A stretch of 64,000 nt of DNA from Chitinophaga pinensis (GTDB lineage: Bacteria; Bacteroidota; Bacteroidia; Chitinophagales; Chitinophagaceae), in assembly GCA_943333125.1 (NCBI GenBank), contig CALQSB010000005.1:26471-90470 (forward strand), given 5' to 3'. The translations under genes were made by a program, and so were the position numbers. Below the pieces are notes generated by a model that did not search any database, was not told the origin of the DNA, and was given only the letters and a program-made list of their open reading frames with translations. Of this stretch, positions 34,477-43,549 are shown in pieces. How positions within the stretch are numbered: position 1 is the stretch's first letter; each line of letters starts with the position of its first letter.

Positions 34477-36147
34477 ATGGAGCATTCCGAAAATTTAACC
34501 CCCATTCAGATTAAAAAAAAATTCGCCTTTTTTTTCTGCATTGGTTTTATTTTCTTTTTAATAATATTCAGCAATAATTCATTTTCACAAGCGGCAAATT
34601 ATTCTATTACCCCTTCGTCCGATACCAACAAAACCATTGAAATTATTAACGCCAGAAATCTCCGGCAAATTACCATCAACGATTCTACCATCCTGCAAAC
34701 CCTTGCCGGAAATGCAAAAGTAAAACAAGGCAGCACTACTCTTGAAGGTGATAGCATTGTTCTTAACAAGAGGCTGGGCACTGCAGAAGTTTTTGGTAAT
34801 GTTCATATCAATGATGCTGATACCGTGAATACATACTCGCAGTATTTGAAGTATATAGGAAATGAACAAATGGCTTATTTGCAAAATGATGTAAAATTAA
34901 CAGACGGACGCGCAAAAATAACTACCAACAATCTTGAATACAATCTGAAAACTGGCGTTGCACAATATAAAAATGGCGGGAAAGTAATTAATGATAAAAC
35001 GGTGCTTACCAGCAACGAAGCCACCTACTACTCTGATACAAAAGACGTTCTTTTTATAAATAATGTTCATCTCAAAGATCCAAAATACAATATGACTGCG
35101 GATAGTCTGAGATACAATACTGCTTTTAAAAATGCTTACTTTATATCTCCTACTCATATCATTTCTGAAAGCGGCATCATTGATACTAAATCAGGGAATT
35201 ACAATCTGGAAACCGGCGAAGCTGTTTTTTTCGAGAAAACTATTTTCAGAGACAGCACCAGGTTTATCAGTGGTAACAAAGTAGCTTTTGATGAAAAAAG
35301 CAACATGATTCAAATAGAAGGAAATGGAAAGTTTGTAGACAGCGTTAACAAAATTATTGTACTTGGAAATCAACTTTTGATTGATAAAAAAAACAGCACT
35401 TTTCTCGCAACCAGAAAACCTGTAATGATACTTTATCAAAAAGACGACAGCACTTATATTTCTGCTGACACGTTATTTTCGGGAAGAAGAACTAAAGACA
35501 GTGTTATTGTTAATCAAAAAGACCCTACGGATACCTTAAAGAACACAATTCAAATCGATTCCGATAAAAAAACAAAAGACAGCATCCGTTTTTTCATTGG
35601 CTTTCATCATGTAAAAATATTCAATGATTCTTTACAAGCCATAAGCGACAGTTTGCATTACTCTAGTGAAGATTCTACTTTTAAATTATTTGGGAATCCA
35701 GTTTGCTGGAATAACAATACTCAATTAAGTGGAGATACGATGTATCTTTTTACAGAAAAGCAACAAGCAAAAAAACTTTATGTTTTTAATAATGCTATCG
35801 TTGTAAATAAAACCAAAGAAGGACTTTATAATCAGATGGCCGGAAAAACTTTAAACGGTTTTTTCAAAGATGGAAACATAGATTACATCAGAGTAAAAGG
35901 CACTCCTGCCGAAAGTATCTTCTATCCTCAGGATGACGACAGTGCTTATATTGGAATGAATAAAAGCAAAGGCGATGTAATAGATATTATTTTTGTAAGT
36001 AAAAATATAAACAGAATAAAATTCATCAATGACGTAGATGGCACTTTGTATCCTATGAATCAGATTCCTGCTGCTGTTAGATTTTTAAAGAACTTTAATT
36101 GGCAGGATCAAAAAAGACCTAAGAACAAACTCGAATTATTTGAGTAA
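34477..36147 (+). CDS. OstA-like (LptA-related) LPS transport protein
   Basis: 556 residues with an N-terminal hydrophobic segment (about 17-37) and a long beta-jelly-roll made of repeated OstA motifs (GDSIVLNKRLGTAEVFGNVHI, ADSLRYNTAFKNAYFISPTHI, GDTMYLFTEKQQAKKLYVFNN). Bacteroidota use such long OstA-like_N proteins where proteobacteria use LptA, the periplasmic bridge that hands LPS to LptD. The lptD gene is 2.2 kb away on the opposite strand, supporting the role. Confidence 0.85.
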   Translation: MEHSENLTPIQIKKKFAFFFCIGFIFFLIIFSNNSFSQAANYSITPSSDTNKTIEIINARNLRQITINDSTILQTLAGNAKVKQGSTTLEGDSIVLNKRLGTAEVFGNVHINDADTVNTYSQYLKYIGNEQMAYLQNDVKLTDGRAKITTNNLEYNLKTGVAQYKNGGKVINDKTVLTSNEATYYSDTKDVLFINNVHLKDPKYNMTADSLRYNTAFKNAYFISPTHIISESGIIDTKSGNYNLETGEAVFFEKTIFRDSTRFISGNKVAFDEKSNMIQIEGNGKFVDSVNKIIVLGNQLLIDKKNSTFLATRKPVMILYQKDDSTYISADTLFSGRRTKDSVIVNQKDPTDTLKNTIQIDSDKKTKDSIRFFIGFHHVKIFNDSLQAISDSLHYSSEDSTFKLFGNPVCWNNNTQLSGDTMYLFTEKQQAKKLYVFNNAIVVNKTKEGLYNQMAGKTLNGFFKDGNIDYIRVKGTPAESIFYPQDDDSAYIGMNKSKGDVIDIIFVSKNINRIKFINDVDGTLYPMNQIPAAVRFLKNFNWQDQKRPKNKLELFE

Positions 36148-36205
36148 ATTTATAATCTGATTTTGAGGTAAGTACAATTTGGCTTATTATTAAATTTCAT
36201 TCCTA

Positions 36206-37555
36206 ATGAAACCTTTTTTTGTAACGCTGATCTGCATTTTTATTTTGAGCCATTTGATTGCACAGGATATTTACACTGGCAAATGGACTTCACACACTGA
36301 TGTCAACAAATCCATCAGTGGATTAGATATTTCTTTGGAAATTGGCATTTCTGAAAAAAACATCCTTTATCCTGCACAATTAAGAATATCCTTAGACAGT
36401 TTCAATGCTACTTATCAGCTCTTACTGGTAAAGAAAAATTCTCGTCAGTTAGCCATCAGTTCTCAAAAATATGCTGTTTCAGAAACACCTTTCAGTTTGG
36501 GAAATATCACTTCTCTTTTAAATGGCACCTTGGACTTTGGCAAAGATATTAAAGGAGTCCCCTTTCTTGAACTCAACAGAATATTAACCCGGTCAGGCAG
36601 AAATATCGGATTAAAAATGCCTGAACTAAAATCTTATCCTAAAATTCATTATCCACTCGCAGAAAACTTATTTTCAATTATTGAGAACGAATCCATAATA
36701 GTAAAAAAACAAAATAATGAACCTTGGGTGGATAATAACACTCAAAAAATATTGCAACCCAAAACATCACCCACTTATTTTGGAATTGTTGATACCATTT
36801 TTGCAAAAACAAAATATGGCTCCGTTAAGTTTCTCAACAACAATGATGTGGATATTATCTCTTTAAAATTAAATGGGAATAACATTGTTGATCAAATCGA
36901 TTCTAAAAAGAACAGAGACAATGAAGACTTTATTCTGGATACGGGTTTGAATATTCTCGTTTTTTTTGCTGACGACTTTGGTAAAAATGGAGCCTCCAGT
37001 TCTTCTGTTAATATTCAGTTTGACAATACTGAAAAAATTCTTGATTTTAAAGAAATACAAAATACCGCTGCAACTTTTATTGTTGTAAAAATATTTCTCA
37101 AGTTCGATGAAGGAAGCATTACGCGGTTTGACAACTATCCTACAGCGCTTTCAAATAATAACACCGGAAATAATAACGGAAATAATTTAAATAACAAACC
37201 ATCAAGCCTAAACAGAAACAGCAAATTAATTGGAAGTATTGTTGCGAGATCGCAGCAAATTACTTTTGCTATCTGGGATGATGCAGTAGAAGACGGCGAT
37301 ACGATTTCACTGAGTATAAATGACAAGTGGATTACAAAAAATTTTCCCGTATTGAAAAGACCTCAGTTTATCACCGTTACTTTAGAGCCTGGACCTAATG
37401 TAATCACCTTTGTCGCCGAGAATTTAGGCTCAATCATTCCTAATACTTCTGTACTTGAAATAATCGATGGTAAAAAGCGAAAGTCTTTTTATATCGAAAC
37501 GGATTTGAATCAAAATAACCTCATTAAGATTTTCTACGATCTGAAACCGGAATAA
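36206..37555 (+). CDS. Secreted protein with a duplicated C-terminal beta domain, unknown function
   Basis: 449 residues with a signal peptide (MKPFFVTLICIFILSHLIAQ). Two related beta domains are visible: about 205-285 (DVDIISLKLNGNNIVDQI ... GLNILVFFADDFGKNGASS) and about 345-440 (DAVEDGDTISLSINDKWI ... GPNVITFVAENLGSIIPNT), separated by an Asn-rich linker (NNNTGNNNGNNLNN, about 315-328). The second domain type recurs in other Bacteroidota secreted proteins as far as I recall. No enzyme motif is apparent. It lies downstream of the LPS-transport genes with a 58-base gap. Confidence 0.7.
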   Translation: MKPFFVTLICIFILSHLIAQDIYTGKWTSHTDVNKSISGLDISLEIGISEKNILYPAQLRISLDSFNATYQLLLVKKNSRQLAISSQKYAVSETPFSLGNITSLLNGTLDFGKDIKGVPFLELNRILTRSGRNIGLKMPELKSYPKIHYPLAENLFSIIENESIIVKKQNNEPWVDNNTQKILQPKTSPTYFGIVDTIFAKTKYGSVKFLNNNDVDIISLKLNGNNIVDQIDSKKNRDNEDFILDTGLNILVFFADDFGKNGASSSSVNIQFDNTEKILDFKEIQNTAATFIVVKIFLKFDEGSITRFDNYPTALSNNNTGNNNGNNLNNKPSSLNRNSKLIGSIVARSQQITFAIWDDAVEDGDTISLSINDKWITKNFPVLKRPQFITVTLEPGPNVITFVAENLGSIIPNTSVLEIIDGKKRKSFYIETDLNQNNLIKIFYDLKPE

Positions 37556-37635
37556 TAAAAACAGCTTTTTACCACATACTTCCTTACTATTCTAATTATT
37601 TAGGTTCTATTTTCAAGATTTCAGTTGTTTTATCC

Positions 37636-37643
37636 TATTTTTG
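37636..37643 (+). promoter_or_regulatory. -7 box of the pyrophosphatase gene
   Basis: TATTTTTG, a perfect match, 26 bases before the ATG at 37670. The upstream in-frame ATG at 37625 lies ahead of this box and is therefore unlikely to be used. Confidence 0.55.
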
Positions 37644-37669
37644 CCGACCTAAAAAGCATAACTACTATT

Positions 37670-40102
37670 ATGGAAAATTTGATTTATGTCGTTCCTGCAA
37701 TGGGAATTCTTGGATTGATTTATACAGTAATTAAGTTCAATTGGGTGTCCAGGCAAGATGCAGGCACACCTCGTATGAAAGAAATCAGCACTTATATTGC
37801 TGAGGGTGCGATGGCGTTTTTAAAGGCCGAATGGAAAGTTTTGGGCTATTTTGTTGTTATTGTAGCTATTCTTTTGGCCGTAATGGCTCAGGCAAATCCA
37901 AATTCACATTGGAGTATTGCTATTGCTTTTATTATTGGAGCTGTTTTGAGCGCAACTGCAGGATATATTGGGATGAAAGTAGCTACAAAGGCAAATGTCA
38001 GAACAGCTCAAGCTGCAAGAACCAGTCTGAGAAAAGCATTAAATGTTTCTTTTACTGGAGGCGCTGTTATGGGATTGGGTGTTGCAGGACTTGCTGTACT
38101 CGGACTAAGCGCTGTCTTTATTGTATTATTAAATGTTTTTGTTCCTTCTGCTTCAGATGCTATATTTAATCAGATGGAAATGACAAAAGCCATCGAAATC
38201 CTGACTGGTTTTTCACTTGGCGCAGAATCTATCGCATTATTTGCCCGTGTTGGAGGTGGAATATATACAAAGGCCGCTGATGTTGGCGCTGATTTAGTGG
38301 GTAAAGTTGAAGCTGGAATTCCTGAAGATGATCCAAGAAACCCTGCAACTATTGCAGACAATGTAGGTGATAATGTAGGTGATGTTGCCGGTATGGGCGC
38401 TGATCTTTTTGGTTCTTATGTTGCTACTGTTCTCGCTACAATGGTATTGGGTGCCGAAACAAAAGTGAATGATAACTTTCATGGCATGTCAACAATACTG
38501 TTGCCGATGCTCATTGCCGGTGTTGGAATCATCTTTTCAATAATAGCCACTTTTTTTGTTCGTATCAGCGAAAATGCAAAAGTAAATACAGCAACTGTTC
38601 AAAGAGCCCTGAATATGGGCAACTGGGGCAGTATTGTACTTACTGCAATTGCATCCATAATTCTTGTAAAATTTGTACTCCCAGAAAATGGCTTTTATCT
38701 GCTTAGAGATTATTCTGATATCAGCACCAATGAGTTAAAAGATAATGTAAAAATGATTACTCAAAATGGGGTGATTGGGGCTATCCTGGTTGGATTAGCT
38801 GTGGGTACATTAATGAGCATCATTACAGAATATTATACCGCTATGGGTAAACGCCCGGTATTATCTATTATCCGTCAATCATCAACAGGACATGCAACGA
38901 ATGTAATTGGTGGATTGGCTGTTGGAATGGAATCTACTTTTTTACCTATACTTGTTTTAGCCGGTGGTATTTGGGGATCTTTTGAATGTGCAGGATTATA
39001 TGGTGTAGCCATTGCCGCAGCCGGAATGATGGCAACTACCGCAATGCAATTAGCAATAGATGCTTTTGGACCAATTGCAGATAACGCAGGTGGTATTGCA
39101 GAAATGAGTGAACTCCCTCCAGATGTTCGTGAAAAAACAGATGTGCTTGATGCCGTTGGAAATACTACAGCCGCTTCTGGAAAAGGATTCGCTATTGCCT
39201 CTGCAGCACTTACTTCACTTGCCCTTTTTGCGGCATTTGTTGGCGTCGCTGGTATTTCAGGTATCGATATTTATAAAGCCAATGTGCTGGCTTGTCTTTT
39301 TGTAGGTGCAATGATTCCTTTTATCTTCTCTTCTTTAGCGATAAGAGCTGTTGGTGAGGCCGCAATGGCCATGGTAGAAGAAGTTCGCCGTCAGTTTAAA
39401 ACAATCCCTGGAATTATGGAAGGCACAGGGAAGCCAGAATATGATAAATGTGTGGCGATCTCTACTCAGGCTTCACTTAAAAAAATGATGTTACCCGGTG
39501 CTATCGCAATTGTTTCGCCATTGATTATTGGGTTTATGCCAGGATTAGGTGCTGAAGCACTTGGAGGTTTCCTTGCAGGAGCAACAGTAAGTGGTGTGCT
39601 TATGGGTATGTTTCAAAACAACGCAGGTGGTGCCTGGGATAATGCAAAAAAATCTTTTGAAAAAGGTGTTGAAATAAATGGTGAAATGTTTTACAAAAAA
39701 TCAGAACCCCATAAAGCCTCTGTTACCGGAGATACAGTTGGAGATCCTTTTAAAGATACCTCTGGTCCTTCTATGAATATTCTGATTAAATTAATGAGTA
39801 TCGTTTCTTTGGTAATTGCTCCTACCCTTGCAGAAATGAGCTCTAAATGTCTAGGTGTTTGCAACAAACCTGAATGTGTTAAAAAAGCAGTTAGCTTAAC
39901 AATAAAAAATAAAAAACAGATTGATAGTCAATTGAAAACTGATTTTTTATTAGCTAAAATTTCAGAAGAGAACAACAACACCGTTTCATTGTTAAATGGC
40001 AAGTTATTTTACAAAAATTTCTCTCAGTCTGAAACTAAAATCATTGCTTCTCAAAAATTATTAACTACTGTTGGTATCGCTCATAGAAAAGCAAATTCTT
40101 AA
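37670..40102 (+). CDS. hppA: Membrane-bound ion-translocating pyrophosphatase with C-terminal extension
   Basis: 810 residues and about 16 membrane helices. The catalytic region [39 protein letters not shown] is intact (as broken into its Asp clusters near 216-254). The residue after GNTTA is Ala ([10 protein letters not shown]), which marks the potassium-dependent class, members of which pump Na+ or H+. It couples PPi hydrolysis to cation transport across the inner membrane. The family normally stops soon after SLVIAPTLA; here about 89 further residues follow, beginning with a [10 protein letters not shown] cysteine cluster and a Lys/Asn-rich tail. Confidence 0.93.
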   Translation: MENLIYVVPAMGILGLIYTVIKFNWVSRQDAGTPRMKEISTYIAEGAMAFLKAEWKVLGYFVVIVAILLAVMAQANPNSHWSIAIAFIIGAVLSATAGYIGMKVATKANVRTAQAARTSLRKALNVSFTGGAVMGLGVAGLAVLGLSAVFIVLLNVFVPSASDAIFNQMEMTKAIEILTGFSLGAESIALFARVGGGIYTKAADVGADLVGKVEAGIPEDDPRNPATIADNVGDNVGDVAGMGADLFGSYVATVLATMVLGAETKVNDNFHGMSTILLPMLIAGVGIIFSIIATFFVRISENAKVNTATVQRALNMGNWGSIVLTAIASIILVKFVLPENGFYLLRDYSDISTNELKDNVKMITQNGVIGAILVGLAVGTLMSIITEYYTAMGKRPVLSIIRQSSTGHATNVIGGLAVGMESTFLPILVLAGGIWGSFECAGLYGVAIAAAGMMATTAMQLAIDAFGPIADNAGGIAEMSELPPDVREKTDVLDAVGNTTAASGKGFAIASAALTSLALFAAFVGVAGISGIDIYKANVLACLFVGAMIPFIFSSLAIRAVGEAAMAMVEEVRRQFKTIPGIMEGTGKPEYDKCVAISTQASLKKMMLPGAIAIVSPLIIGFMPGLGAEALGGFLAGATVSGVLMGMFQNNAGGAWDNAKKSFEKGVEINGEMFYKKSEPHKASVTGDTVGDPFKDTSGPSMNILIKLMSIVSLVIAPTLAEMSSKCLGVCNKPECVKKAVSLTIKNKKQIDSQLKTDFLLAKISEENNNTVSLLNGKLFYKNFSQSETKIIASQKLLTTVGIAHRKANS

Positions 40103-40294
40103 AGCCGATTTTTATAAAATATACATTTTACGGGAAGATTAAAGCCTTTTTTTAAAAAAACTTTAAATATCTCCTGCTAAAATTAGATTAGAATATGTTT
40201 TGTAAGTACTTTTGAGTCTTCTTACCCCTAACGAAGACGCAACCTAAATCGTACTTATATCAAACACTGGCTAACTATACTATTTATAGCATTA

Positions 40295-43078
40295 ATGTGC
40301 TCAGCAGAATGTCAAACTGTTGACTTTACCTTTATTTCTTCTAGTAATCAATTTTGCGCTCCTGCAACGGTTCGATTTTCAAATCATTCCCCTGGTAGTC
40401 CGGTTGGGTTTTTATGGAATTTTGGCAATGGCCTTAAAAGCAATGCGCCAAATCCTACAATAACTTTTAATTCTTCTGGTACTTTCCATGTACGGTTAAT
40501 TGTAGTGTATAGCAAATATACTTTAGAGAAAACCAAAGACATCGTAATTAAGTTTACCGATCATGTTTCCATAAACAGCGACAGAGATCAGTTGTGCGCT
40601 CCTTCTGCCGTTCAATTTGATGCGGTAACCAATTCTTCTGCAACTGGTTTTCAATGGAATTTTGGAGACAACAGCAGTTTGAATTCTAATTCGCCAACAG
40701 TACGTCATTCTTATACAAGCTTTGGAACTTTCTCTGCAAATGTAAATTTCATCAATGCTAACGGGTGCATCAGTAAAGATTCAAAGATTATCACAATTAC
40801 AGAACCCACATTAACCGGATCATACACCATTGCTGATGGCTGTACTCCCATTTTAAACGAATTTCATTCCACTGTAACTTTAAATACAAACAGCCAGGTT
40901 TCAAATTATCAATGGGATTTTGGAGATGGAAATACCCTGTCAAATCTTACTAACGATGTTTCCCATAGTTATAATACCGCTGGCAATTTTGAGCCCAAAC
41001 TAACTATAACCACTATTGATGGTTGTACCCAATCTTTTATATTTGATTCTGTGCGTTATGGTATGCCTCCTGAAAATTTAATTGCCTATCCTGAACAATA
41101 CTCTTTTTGTGGTTCCGAAGATGCCGTTTTTATTGCTAAAGCCGATCACGCAGACAGTTACGAATGGGACTTTGGAAATGGTTCTTTAATAACCACTGCA
41201 GATACGATTATTCGTCACAAGTTTACTACCCTTGGATTAAAAACAGTAACCGTAACTCCTAAATACAATAATTGCCCTGGAATTCCTGTTGTAATGCAGG
41301 TTACTGTTATTGGCACTATTGCACAAATGAGATATCATAATTTTTGTTCGGAAAAAAATACTTTTCAATTTCAAAATCTGAGTGCAGGAAGCAATCTTGT
41401 TTTTCATTGGGAATTCGGAGATCAGACAACGAATTATATACAAAACAGACCTATAAAAACTTTTCCATTAAGAGGTGAATTTGAAACCAAGCTCTTTGTA
41501 TTGGACTCCGTTTCAGGATGTGTGGATTCGGCAAAAACAAAGATTTACACCGCCAGACCTTCTATGCATGGCACATCTTCTCCTATTTGTATAAACAGTT
41601 CTGCGAGATTTCTAATAACCAATAACTATAGTAATCCCAATACCACCATCACATGGAAAATTATGGGGACCCGTATCGGCCCAACCAGGGATTCTGTGAT
41701 CACTTATTTGGCTGAAAACTTAGGCAACTTTTCAAACATGGCAATCATTTACAATGGAAGTCCCTATTGCCCGGATAGTGTTTATATTGTCCGTAATATG
41801 ATGGTAAAAGGCCCTGCCATAAACTTTGATGTAGATAACAGCCTTTGTTTATCGAAACCCGTTTTACTTACCAATTTATCTATGCCTTATTTATCTTCAG
41901 ACACTATAAATAGTTATTCATGGAATTATGGAGATGGCAGTAATTTGGTTTCCGAAAAACATCCTTTACCATATTTGTACGACAAAGAAGGACTTTATAA
42001 CATTTCCCTCACTGGAACTGACATACATGGCTGCAAGGATAGTCTGGTAAAACAAATCAACATCAGACCTATGCCCTTTGTTTGGATTATCCCTAAAAAC
42101 GAAACTTATTGTCAGGGATCTGTGAATTCAATTATTGCTTACACCAGCGATTCTCTAATCTGGAATACCTCTATTCCTGTTTTGGGACTTTGTTCCACTT
42201 GTGATACCAATCAGATTTCTCCTGCACATACTGCACAATTATTTGCTACTTCAGTTAACAGATACGCTTGTACTTCAATTGACAGTTCCACTATAATTAT
42301 CAAAGAACCATTTGTTGCCACAACTCCTACTTCTGAGGCTGTCGTTTGTGAAAAAAATAGTATTGAAATCAGCGCCGGTCCAGCAGGAAATAAAATATCC
42401 TGGAGTCCAACAACAGATTTAAGTAATTCCGATAATTATACTACAATTGTAACTCCAAAGGAAACAAGAGTCTACAAAGCGCAACTGACGGACTCTCTGG
42501 GCTGTTTCAGCAGCAGTATTGAAGTGTTGGTGAAGTTAAAAACGAATCCATTGGTTGAGCTAGGAGACACCCGGTTTTTACCTTATAAGGCTTTATACAC
42601 AATACATCCTGTTTACGGACCTAATGTGGTCAATTATGAATGGGCCCCAGCCGATGACTTATCCTGCAGCAACTGCGCATTCCCTCAAACGCAGGTAGAC
42701 AAATTAAAAAATTACACCCTTAAAGTGACCTCTGATAGTGGATGTGTATCAACAGATGAAATTACTTTAGTTGTGGAGTGTAATAATGCTTATATCTTGA
42801 TGCCCTCTGCTTTTTCTCCTGATAAAGATGGCCTTAATGATATTTTCTACCCTCATTCAAATGGGATTAAGCATATAAAGAAATTCGCGATTTATAATAG
42901 AAACAGCAACCTATTGTTTCAGCAATCTGATTTTTCGCCAAATGATAATAGCAAGGGCTGGAATGGAAAATTCAGAGAAACAGACCAACCGGCCGGCACT
43001 TACATTTACATCATTGAGGCGGTATGTGAGATGGGGCAAACTACCTTAAAAAAGGGAAGCTTCGTGCTGATCCGCTAA
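40295..43078 (+). CDS. Large PKD-repeat protein with gliding-motility C-terminal domain (T9SS type B)
   Basis: 927 residues from the first ATG. Repeated PKD domains show the FQWNFGDxS / YxWDFGDG pattern (for example near 35, 120, 205, 290, 370 and 545). The C-terminus SAFSPDKDGLNDIF ... GWNGKFRETDQPAGTYIYII is a CHU_C/type B sorting domain for type IX secretion. The annotated ATG falls within what looks like a signal peptide: the frame upstream reads IKHWLTILFIALMCSAEC but has no ATG, GTG or TTG before the stop at 40229. The true start is therefore unclear, possibly a rare codon such as ATC at 40259. Probably a surface adhesin. Confidence 0.85.
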   Translation: MCSAECQTVDFTFISSSNQFCAPATVRFSNHSPGSPVGFLWNFGNGLKSNAPNPTITFNSSGTFHVRLIVVYSKYTLEKTKDIVIKFTDHVSINSDRDQLCAPSAVQFDAVTNSSATGFQWNFGDNSSLNSNSPTVRHSYTSFGTFSANVNFINANGCISKDSKIITITEPTLTGSYTIADGCTPILNEFHSTVTLNTNSQVSNYQWDFGDGNTLSNLTNDVSHSYNTAGNFEPKLTITTIDGCTQSFIFDSVRYGMPPENLIAYPEQYSFCGSEDAVFIAKADHADSYEWDFGNGSLITTADTIIRHKFTTLGLKTVTVTPKYNNCPGIPVVMQVTVIGTIAQMRYHNFCSEKNTFQFQNLSAGSNLVFHWEFGDQTTNYIQNRPIKTFPLRGEFETKLFVLDSVSGCVDSAKTKIYTARPSMHGTSSPICINSSARFLITNNYSNPNTTITWKIMGTRIGPTRDSVITYLAENLGNFSNMAIIYNGSPYCPDSVYIVRNMMVKGPAINFDVDNSLCLSKPVLLTNLSMPYLSSDTINSYSWNYGDGSNLVSEKHPLPYLYDKEGLYNISLTGTDIHGCKDSLVKQINIRPMPFVWIIPKNETYCQGSVNSIIAYTSDSLIWNTSIPVLGLCSTCDTNQISPAHTAQLFATSVNRYACTSIDSSTIIIKEPFVATTPTSEAVVCEKNSIEISAGPAGNKISWSPTTDLSNSDNYTTIVTPKETRVYKAQLTDSLGCFSSSIEVLVKLKTNPLVELGDTRFLPYKALYTIHPVYGPNVVNYEWAPADDLSCSNCAFPQTQVDKLKNYTLKVTSDSGCVSTDEITLVVECNNAYILMPSAFSPDKDGLNDIFYPHSNGIKHIKKFAIYNRNSNLLFQQSDFSPNDNSKGWNGKFRETDQPAGTYIYIIEAVCEMGQTTLKKGSFVLIR

Positions 43079-43115
43079 TTTTATTTTCTCTAATCTTTCC
43101 TGAAATTTTATTATT

Positions 43116-43154
43116 ATAATTACAATTATTATATTGCATACGAAATAAATCGTA
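43116..43154 (+). promoter_or_regulatory. Candidate BlaI-type operators
   Basis: Two inverted repeats stand directly before the BlaI-like start: ATAATT-AC-AATTAT (43116-43129) and TACGA-N6-TCGTA (43139-43154), the second ending 2 bases before the ATG. Their position fits autorepression by the encoded regulator. Confidence 0.45.
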
Positions 43155-43156
43155 AT

Positions 43157-43543
43157 ATGGCCATTCAAAAAACTACAAAGCCAACAGAAAGTGAGCTTGA
43201 GATACTAAGTGTATTATGGGAAATGAAAAATGCTTCCGTAAGAACGGTTCATGAATCATTAAGTAAACACAAAGATGCGGGATATACTACAACGCTTAAG
43301 CTGATGCAAATTATGCATGAGAAGAAACTAGTAACCCGAGATGACCGTAATAAAATTCATATCTACGAGGCAGCAGTAACCAAAGAAAAAACGCAAACGC
43401 AATTTTTAAACAGAATGATCAATAACTTATTCAGCGGATCATCAACTGAACTGGTACTGCAGGCATTGGGTCAGCAAAACACGAGTAAAGAGGAGCTATT
43501 GAAAATCGAAGCGTTAATCAGCATGTTAAAATCGAAACAATAA
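43157..43543 (+). CDS. BlaI/MecI-family transcriptional repressor
   Basis: 128 residues, the family's usual size. A winged helix covers about 10-75 (TESELEILSVLWEMKNASVRTVHESL, GYTTTLKLMQIMHEKKLV) and a dimerisation helix follows (about 85-125). In the classical system a membrane M56 peptidase triggers cleavage of the repressor; here the M56 gene starts 6 bases downstream. Typical targets are envelope-stress or beta-lactam responses, but no beta-lactamase is nearby. Confidence 0.92.
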   Translation: MAIQKTTKPTESELEILSVLWEMKNASVRTVHESLSKHKDAGYTTTLKLMQIMHEKKLVTRDDRNKIHIYEAAVTKEKTQTQFLNRMINNLFSGSSTELVLQALGQQNTSKEELLKIEALISMLKSKQ

Positions 43544-43549
43544 TTCAAC

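Noticed and set aside
37831..38169. Cysteine-rich 112-residue ORF
   Set aside because: It overlaps the pyrophosphatase gene in another frame; the Cys content comes from Gly and Ala codons read out of frame.
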